Source of the DNA: Pachyseris speciosa
Taxonomy: Eukaryota > Cnidaria > Anthozoa > Scleractinia > Pachyseridae
Length of the DNA stretch: 64,000 bases
Reading direction: 5' to 3'
NCBI GenBank assembly: GCA_016490735.1
Contig: JAEMWC010000281.1
Coordinates: 560,001 to 624,000, forward strand
The notes beneath the pieces are model-generated. The model was not told the origin of the DNA. It was given only the letters and a program-made list of their open reading frames with translations, and ran no database searches. The translations under genes were made by a program, and so were the position numbers. Below are positions 35,301-44,901 of the stretch, one piece after another (within the stretch, counting starts at the first letter, position 1; each line of letters begins with the position of its first letter).

Positions 35301-38300
35301 CTCTATGGTCACGTGACTTGAAGCCATTTAATTGTGCATATATGCGTCTAACGTAAACCATGTACAAATGTCTTACTGTAGGTATACCATTCCCTGATAA
35401 ATACATCAAAAAGAATAGCTTTGGTGAACCACACGATGTTTTTAAAGTTCATTTTTTAATGAATGAGACATCATCCATCGTAAGTTGCACAGTGCGGAAT
35501 AAAATGAAAATGAGGAATAAACAGTAAAAAAAGTGACATATTAACAAGAATAATTAAGGGTGAAGAAACTATTTATACTAAGAAAGGAGACTAATTAATG
35601 AGAAAGGGATAAATTAAGCATGTGATAAATTAAAGAATGTGTTACAGCGAGATTAACTCAAAGGCGAAAATGCATATTTTTTCGTCATTATGCAGGATGT
35701 ATTGGCTTTAGCATCACGTGACAGCCTTAAGCTGCCACGACAACCTTGCTATGATATAGTTTTGGAATTTGATGTATGGTAGCCTTTGCCACCTCGGGTG
35801 GTACCAAAATCTCAATTGGCTCATGGACTACCCCTTTAACCTCTCCCATGTTATAGTGCAACATATTTCCATAGTGCGTTGCGGAGTGAAACAGGTTGAA
35901 GGCTAGAACTCGGGAAATTATTATTTTCAAATGCTTGGCAGTGTTATCTTACATGAAGTTGCCCCTTCATGGTATGGACACTTCCGCCAGAGGACGAAGT
36001 AGATTTGCAAGTGAGGGTGTTGTGTGTGTGTTCACCTCAAATACGAAAGATTTTATCTGGGATTTACTAAGTGGACAGAAAGATTTCGCTTGCGCAAAAT
36101 TTCTCGGGGGATAGTGGTGAAAGTCTTCTTAGAAGATAATCTCAAAGTTCTAAACGGATTTGGAAAGGAAAATATTCACAACAATCCCTTTATTCAGATT
36201 AGTTACGGGCCTTTAATCCACACTGGTTTCAGTCTGCCTTTTACCTTATAGCCACTAAATGGGATACGACAAACAGTATCTCCTGATGCAATGAAATTTC
36301 CATAATTAATCTAGTTTTGCGTTCGTTTTCACAAACCTAACTGGGGACGGACTGTTTTGGATCATACCTAGTGAATGAGTACGTATGCGCTGCAATGCAT
36401 GTTATGCGCTGGATAGCAAAGTCTGAATAGAGAATAAAAGATCCAAAAGCTCCTCCTAAAACGGAAGACTTTACTTATATTTTGTTTGTTTATATATTTT
36501 TTTTTATTAAATGAACACTTCACTCTTTTTAAAGTTAAACGCTTTGGGTTGTCGGCAGAGATCTTTCTAACAATTTGCTGTCTCATATACAACCTGGCGC
36601 TTTAGAGGGACCTGGTGACCAACTAATAGACCTGTAAGTACATTAGCTCTCTAAGTTATAATCCATTTAACACTATTACCTTTTAATCCCATCAGATGTT
36701 TAAAGGAGTGTTGCTTGAAAATTCACCATTCGTCACCTTAACATTTGAAATAACGAGATTTAGAATACATCATAACTTATATATGTTTGATGTTTAAAAG
36801 TTAGCTTCTGTGGTGTGTGTAAAATATTTAGGTAGAAAGAAATAAGGAATCAAGAATTATTGCTAAAGTCGCATTTGAATTGTTTCGGTGGTTTTCTCCT
36901 TGATTGCCAGTTTTTACTATTGTTTGTGTTTTTGTTTGCTTGTTTGTTTGTTTTTCTGGTTGCCTTGAGACAGATTTATCAACCATAACCGGTTACTTAC
37001 AATATCTGAGGGAACATTTAGACGATTTGAAAAACTGAGTCGATGGTAAGTGCTAACCGTGAAGGAACATTAATACTAATATAAAGTAATTGCCGAATAA
37101 TTGTTGTCTTGTTGAGTGCCTGTGTTCTCTTCTGTTTGAAATCTGGCGAGATAAAATTTAGATATCTTTTTTTTTCTTTTACAAATAATGAATTTAGAAA
37201 TAAAGTCATAAGTATTTAGAGTAATACCACATTTTTTGAAGATAACGTACAGCAACTTCACCTGCCATATTTAAAATCATTGATGTATGACGTGATGATT
37301 TACTGGCAGTGATGACCAGACCACTGTTTTGCGTAGAGACACCACCTTCCACCTGGTTGTGCTGTTCTAACGGTTCTTTTTTAAACGCGTTGTTATTTTT
37401 CAGCTATTTGAATGGGAATAGTCTCAAATCGGTTCCAGATTTGACGGGACTTAAAGTTCTTATAAATTTGTAAGTGATTATTAAACTATGTATTGGTGGT
37501 TTCCATGTGATGTCGTCAAAATTCTGAATCTTTGACTAAGAGCACCACAAAGCTCGTCTTTTCATGTTTTCTACTCATCAGTAAGATAAATCTTCAAGGG
37601 AAATGTTATGTTGGTACATCAATTTCATTTTGCCTAGTTCCTGTACGGCTTTCTCCCAGGCCCTCACGATCGATTCGTTTTGGTGACGTAGCCGAGGCGA
37701 ACAGCGAAGGAAAGCCTAGACAAAAACAGAATGCGCATGCTCCTGTTTTATATATCAGAATGGCGGTTAAGAATGGCGCACCTTCCGGTTGTTTACAAAA
37801 TGTTTGACCGGAAACAGCGGTAAATTATGGTTTCAAAACTCTTGCGGTGTAGAGCGGCTGTTACCGTCCATGTACGTTCCTGTAAATGTAACATATCAAT
37901 CACTTTGTTGTGCTCGGCGATGGAAACTGCACATGCTATTTCAAAGCAGCCTCGTTGATGCTGTTTGGGATTGAATAACATCACTTGGAACTCTACAGTA
38001 CTACTGCTGAATTTCTCAAGTGGAATATTTTTTTGCGTAGCTGAATCGAAGAAGTCATCGCTAGCTATATTATGGAAGCTGATATGAGAATCGAATGGCA
38101 AAACTTTCTCAGGTTACAATTTCTTTTATGTCTCCAGCCTGAAGGATACTTTTTCTGCAAGTGATGGACCTTCATTTCTGTGACTCGGCTACTTCGTATA
38201 ATTCGTCCCAGTTAACTCGGGATGTGAATGTGTCATTTAAGTTCATTCAATTAAAGACACTTGAGAACTGCCGTTTAATAATTTAGTGTTGATTTTGATG

Positions 38301-41300
38301 TCTTCGTAATTATGTAATGCAAGTGAAATGTCGCTTAATGTATGCTCGAGTAAGCTTTTAAAAGGGAATAGACTTCAGATTTTCCACGGTGAGGGTGTTT
38401 CGGCAGAAAATTTCGGTTTAAGAAGACTGAGACATTTGTTTCACTTTTCGGATTTTTGTCTTGGTGTCTCTCCCGCTTTTTCGCCCGGACCACGTGATCC
38501 GAACTGATTGACCGAGAAGAAACAGAGAGAGGCCTAGGAACTAGGAAAGATTCATTCACAAATACTTTGAAATTATCAAAATGATATAAAACCGTTGTTT
38601 TCGCTTTAGTTTTTTATTTTCACATGTGATGTTGAAGGAAACGTGTAATTTTAAAAATCCTGGAGCAAAATTGGAATTACTGATTGCACGATCTCCTTTA
38701 TTTCTTCAATCGACTTCCATGGTGGGCATATCGGTGTCCCTTAGAGGGACACCAACATGGCGGATCCATACAAAGTCCTGTAATCATTCTCCCCATAACC
38801 TTGTTCTGAAAAGTACTACTGAGCCAGAAATCGCAAGTTTGAAGGGTAATTAGTCGAGAGGAATAAGGATATTCTTTTAAAATATTGTTTTCACTATTTT
38901 TAGGGATCTATCGGGAAACAACATAACGGATGTATCTCGAATCGGAAAGTGTGGGATCCAAAGTGTCATGGTGTTGTATGTGTAATTGTGTTTTGACGTT
39001 AAGTACGGTAAAGCTTTTTTTTTATATCTGCTCTGATAATTTTGATAGAGTTGGTGAAGAGAACAAACACCTTGGTTTAGATCTTAGAGGTAAACTTAAA
39101 AATTAAAAAAGCACATGTACTGGCCGGGAAAATAAAAGACAACAAAGACCTATTTTATTTGACAGGTAGCTTTTTTATAGCCTTACGGATTAGCCTAACG
39201 ATTGTAACATCATCCACCGTTGAATAAAACATTGTTGGAAGATACTTCCCAGTGTTCAACCAGGTGGCCAACCGAATGCAACATGTTTCATGCAACACTT
39301 GGACTCAAGGGTCTGGGGTCAAAATCTAGTTGGCTTACCCTTTTTCCTGACATGATAGGCATGGTAGTAGAAGTTGCGCAAACAGGGCCTTTCCCCCAGT
39401 AGCTCGAATAGACTGCTTCGAACTACTCGTCCGACCATGTTCTCGCTTTTCCTAGCGTTCTACTGTTCGGTTATATTTTTGTCCTTTCTCTTTCTATTGG
39501 AAGAGAGATCACTTGCGTTTAAGTTTTCGTTGTTGTGAGATTCAAAACTATGCTCGTGTGCCATACTGAAGCTCAAATACTCACGCGGCAAAGCGCGAAG
39601 TACTATATCAATAACGAGTGCGAGTGTTTCATCAGGGGAAACAAACACCGAGAAACAGATAGCACGACGCCGAAGGCGGAGTGCTTTTATTGTTTCGAGG
39701 TGTTTGGAACTCCTGATGAAACACGAAGCACGAGTTTTTTATATAGCTTCTCAATCACGCATAAAAATACAATGTAACATAGCAAATATATTGTCTGTAT
39801 AATTAGCACCGATTGTTTTAACTGAGCGACAGCGAATACATTCTTTGGCATTTTTCACAACTCGTTCCCTGCATACATTTTGTGGGAGTTGTTTGTTTCG
39901 CGTCAGCAGTCATTCATTGTAGCTGACACGTGATGGCAGAGATCAAGGACAGAGCGAGTCGTTTTCCTCCGACTAAAACTGTATCTGAGGACCACTTTCC
40001 TGCTTATGAGGCCGTTCCTGCTTCTACAAAGTAAAAAACAGATTGGCTTTGAACATTTTTAGACAATGGCAGCTGGAAAGGGAGATGAAATTACCGCTTT
40101 TAGATCATGTATGGTGAATCCTGTAATGATTGAAATATCGTAAATGGATGCCGTATCTCTTAATTATTAGTTTTCAAATCATGAAAATGAAGACATAAAC
40201 CAGCACTGTATAACTAACGGTAATTAGAAGCGCAATTTCCATAATTTAGTGGTATCTACCACCCTCCTGGAGGATGGTATACCAAACACATGCACATGAT
40301 GTCGTATACATCCGGTGATTCGTAGTTGACGCAATGAATCATTAATGAGTTTGAGAAGCAAATGTAAATGACTAGGTTAAGTATGCAGATATGAGCATGT
40401 AATTTGAAGAGAGTAAAAGGAGCACGTTTATGCTAAGAGTTCAAGAGAAGCTATCAGAAATAAGACAGGATTACCTTTATCGGAGGAAAGAGGTATGATT
40501 TTATTGTTGTAATTAGTGTATTCGACGTTTATGACTTTTTTTTTTCACGGTTTCAAGTTAAATTTATCTTCGTCAGGCCTCACATTAATCTCATTACGTA
40601 AATATCTATTTGAAGAGTATGCACGAACTCTGCGACTGATTCCGACGATGTACGGAATATTCATGAGAAGAGTTTTTAACTCTAACTTTATTCTAAATTT
40701 ATTTAATACATTGTGTGTTTGGCTCATTGCTATTTGCACGTGTGACTGAAATCTTGAAGTATGAACTTCTTACACATGTTTGAATGCATTAGCGGACTCG
40801 TACGGTCTCCGGAGACGGAAAATGCTGCAATTTTGTGTCCAAGTTTTCGGTACGGTTATAGAACTTCAGGAACTGATACACCAGGGAGATAATCTTAATA
40901 TGCCATGCTGTGATGTGACAGAAGCAAATTTGTACAAACAAATTTCACAAAGAAGATCGGACGCTTCAAAGTCTAAGTTTCACAGCTTTGCTCTTATGCA
41001 TGCCAGTAACTTCCAACGAGTCTTAAACTTCTGTTACATCACAGAGGAGATTATCCTTTATCACCAAGTAATAAAATCATATTATTTCGGAATGCAATTC
41101 TCGATCCGAAAACTCAGCCATAAATATTGCTTTTCCCAGTTTTAACTTAAGCAGCCTAATATCATTTCTGTAAATCTCGATCCGCCTATAAAACGACAAC
41201 ACATAGTGATGTAATTCCATTACCCACCAAGGTCCCTGTCAAATTTCAGCGGAATCGACCCTCAAAATTCAGAGATTTAAAGCTTCTAAATGAAACACCT

Positions 41301-44300
41301 ACTCCTAAAATTTGTTTCATGGATTTATTCATAGGCAAGTGTTCTGCGCGACCTTAACAACACAACAGCTCAATTTTTCCCTTTACCATCCAAATTGCTT
41401 TTAAGTTTTTACGTAGTGTTAAGTACCAATTAAAGAATTTTACACATATTTACGAATAGTGCGCAGAATGCCCCTAAATGCTCCTCCACTGCAATACGTC
41501 AAGCCATAGATAATTAAAAGAACTTGCGATTAAACTTGTCACAGCGATAGAAAACAAATCATCGCCATAAATAAAGACACCCTAAAATCAGCTTAGTACC
41601 CATGCGCGTTGAACAATGTTGAACGGGCATAGTGGTCAAACGAATGTTACATTGTTGTCCACACCTGAGAAGAAAAGAAATGTTGGACGATTTAGAAGAC
41701 GATTTTTGATGAGGGAAATCAAATTTCGCTCAACATCATCTAGCACAGTACAACATGTCGATCAAACGAGTGCAGCATATTGGATTCAAGGACGAAAAGT
41801 TATTATTTCGTGTACCGTTTTGCACATGATAATTCACACGTTAGAGCAATACCTTGGAAGGATTTTTTTTTACATCAAAGGCAAGCAAATTTAAGCACGC
41901 AAGGTGAAAGTTGAAGATAGTGATAAGATGCTTATCTAATAATTCAGCTGTCGCATTTCGAAAGCGAAAGTCTACTAATTTACCAGATTGTGGTTGGCTT
42001 ACTACACTTAAGCCTGGTTTTCACTAGCGAAGCAAGCACAAGTGCAAGCATAAGCGCAAGCACAAGAGCGATTATTTTACCATGAAATGGGCTTAACGCA
42101 AGTATTGCGCTTATGCTTGCGTTCGCTTGCATTGTATGAAAACGACGTTCGTTTTCACTTGGCATTAGCTACTTATGCTTGTGCTTGTGCTTGTGCTTGC
42201 GTCGCTAGCGAAAACCAGGCTTAACTCACCACCATCGAGAAAGGACACAGTTTTGATTAGTGATTGATTAGTGATGAAGTTTTTTTCTCTCATGGATTTC
42301 CTGAGTTGGCCAGGTTTACGTTTCCTGTACCAATGGAAGTCGTCTCTTTAAAACAGAGGAGCAACTTATGTACTAAAGACGTAATTTACAGGTGCTTTTT
42401 ATGATTTGGATCTACAGTATATATGGATATGCATTGTTTGTTTGTTTGTTTTTGTTTTTTCAGATCATTAGCAGAAAATCAAATTAAGCGCCTACCGGAA
42501 AATGTATTCCACGACTTCTATATGTTAGGACTACTGTAAGTTTAACAATTAAAATATCGCAATGTTCTGGTCTTAGCGGGTCATTTCCGTAAAGTCTGTG
42601 ACTAAGCTAGCTGCTTTTAGTGAAGAAAGTGCGCGTACGTGTAAAATGATGCTGGGTGGATGAGTGGAAATCCCATCGTTGAAATACTATTGTTTCGCCA
42701 TGCATGTTCCCAGAATTCGTGGACCCCGTAGTTATTGCTAGCCGTCCGAGCGAATATTAAGCCTTGTCTATTAGTATGGCTGGACGTAGGACGTTATTGA
42801 TGATGTGTACTGCACCCTCGAAGGACTTCGTGGGCATTGGACGAGTTTATTTGGGAACTTACTAGCAGAATTCAGATCGCTGTTGTGGTGAACTCTATTC
42901 GCTCTGTTATAGGGGATTATAACCCACCGATTAATTTTTTTTGCGCGATTTTGTTAGCAATTTTGGATCACGTAGTCCAAATTAGAGGACGGGTATCAGG
43001 CAATATACCTCGTCGGCGTCGATATTTGTCCTCAGATTTTTCTGTCGCAAAAAAGACAAAACAAAGCCAGACTTTTTAAAGTTTCTTCAATTTCAAATGG
43101 AAGAAACTAATCATAGTTTAAATAAAACAAACCTAATCAATTAATGCAGTTGTTCATATCATTCGCAGTCGTCATCAGGTCGCCTTTTTTCAACATTTGC
43201 AACTTTGAACTGTGTATACGCGATATAAAAATTAGTCGGAGGATTAATATATAAATTTAGCCACGACTAAAATCGGAGCTCCTGATTACAATAAGTTAAC
43301 CTGGCTTAAGCTAGCGATCCAATCGAAAAGCAGTATGTAGGTAGCGGTCGAGATATAAAAAACAACAACACTGAGGAACACTTGAGCCCGCGAAATGGTC
43401 ACTGGTAAGCAGATACCTTGCTTTGACAGGTGTCATTTAATTTGGCCATAACATGTCCAATATCGTAGATGTACGCTGTAAACTATCTAAACGGCTGCGT
43501 GTCTCGGGTAACCTATTAGCTGGAGTATGGCCGCCACGTAAAACGATCTCGTCTTGCGTACGCGCCCACAAGCAATACCACTGGCCATGATGACGATAAC
43601 CATGAACATGACCATAGATTGTCTTCAAAGCTTCACATTTGCCCTCGAAGCTTCGCTTCTCGGACAACTGCCCATTTTTCGGTCAATCTATCAGCCACCG
43701 AAAGGGGTTTATTTATAAATTATCAACTGTCTGTAGGAGCTTATCTTGCTTACCTCCTCCTCAGTCGCCCTCATTGTGCACACAATACTAAATATATAAA
43801 CAGTGGATATTTCCATCTCTAAACAACAAAAACGCAGTCAGTTGATTCAAATCCAGTCATGCCCGCTCTCTCATTCGATTTCTAACGGCGACGAAGTCAT
43901 ATTTCGTTACTATGCAACTTTGAGTAAAACCATCATGGTACTTTACATGGTCTTAAGGGCCGCTAGTTCGATACTTATAATTAGCTTAAAATCATTTGCT
44001 GAACGTACGTGCAGATGGTCCAGGTAGTCTGAATCCTCAATATGCCCTTTTGCAGGATGTCAGTCACGGGCACAAAAACGCCATGCTGGGACGTTAGCAA
44101 CCCACTGGGACAAGACAAACAAAGAAAATTACCATTTTGAATGATGTAGGCTCTTCGTTTGTCTAGTTCCAGTGGGTTGTTTGCGCCCCAGCATGGCCTT
44201 TTTGAACCACGTGACTGACATTCTGCAAAGGGCCCATTGATACTGAAAGACTATGAGGCGCGTCCGAGGAAATCAATACCAAGTTACTTGTAAACAAAGT

Positions 44301-44573
44301 AAAAAACACCCCATTCCCAAGGTGAAATGACAGAAAACGCTGGCCAGAGTGCACCAATTCTGAAGCCATACCTGGTTACTCAAGAGTTGTCATGGCTACA
44401 CCATTTACGCTATTATACGCAGAGAGGTTCAGTTACGTGACGTTCAGCGGACGGTGAATACTTGATTCTCAATACTTTTGGAAAGTAACCCAATTACTCT
44501 AGCTGCAGTAAAATGTTACTCCTAACGATAGATTTTGGATGATGGAAGGGGTTTTTATAACCATTCTTTTAAC

Positions 44574-44646
<73 letters not shown>

Positions 44647-44851
44647 ATATACTAAAAACAATGAAAAACGAAAGTCTTTTGTTACTTTGCTTTTGCGCTA
44701 CGCGTTTCACCGCTGTTGCGGCTCTTCAGGCACTTTGCTATGCCTGAAGAGCCGCAACAGCGGTGAAACGCGTAGCGCAAAAGCAAAGTAAAGACTTTCG
44801 TTTTTCATTGTTTTAAGTATCTTCATTCGAAACAGAAGTTTACAGTTTCTT

Positions 44852-44901
<50 letters not shown>

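Noticed and set aside
39617..39735. CTGATGA words suggesting another hammerhead
   Set aside because: No GAAA at the right distance and no stem II; it is part of a foldback repeat.
44535..44747. 70-codon frame with Tyr-Ile repeats
   Set aside because: Product of TA/TATG microsatellite and the ribozyme palindrome.
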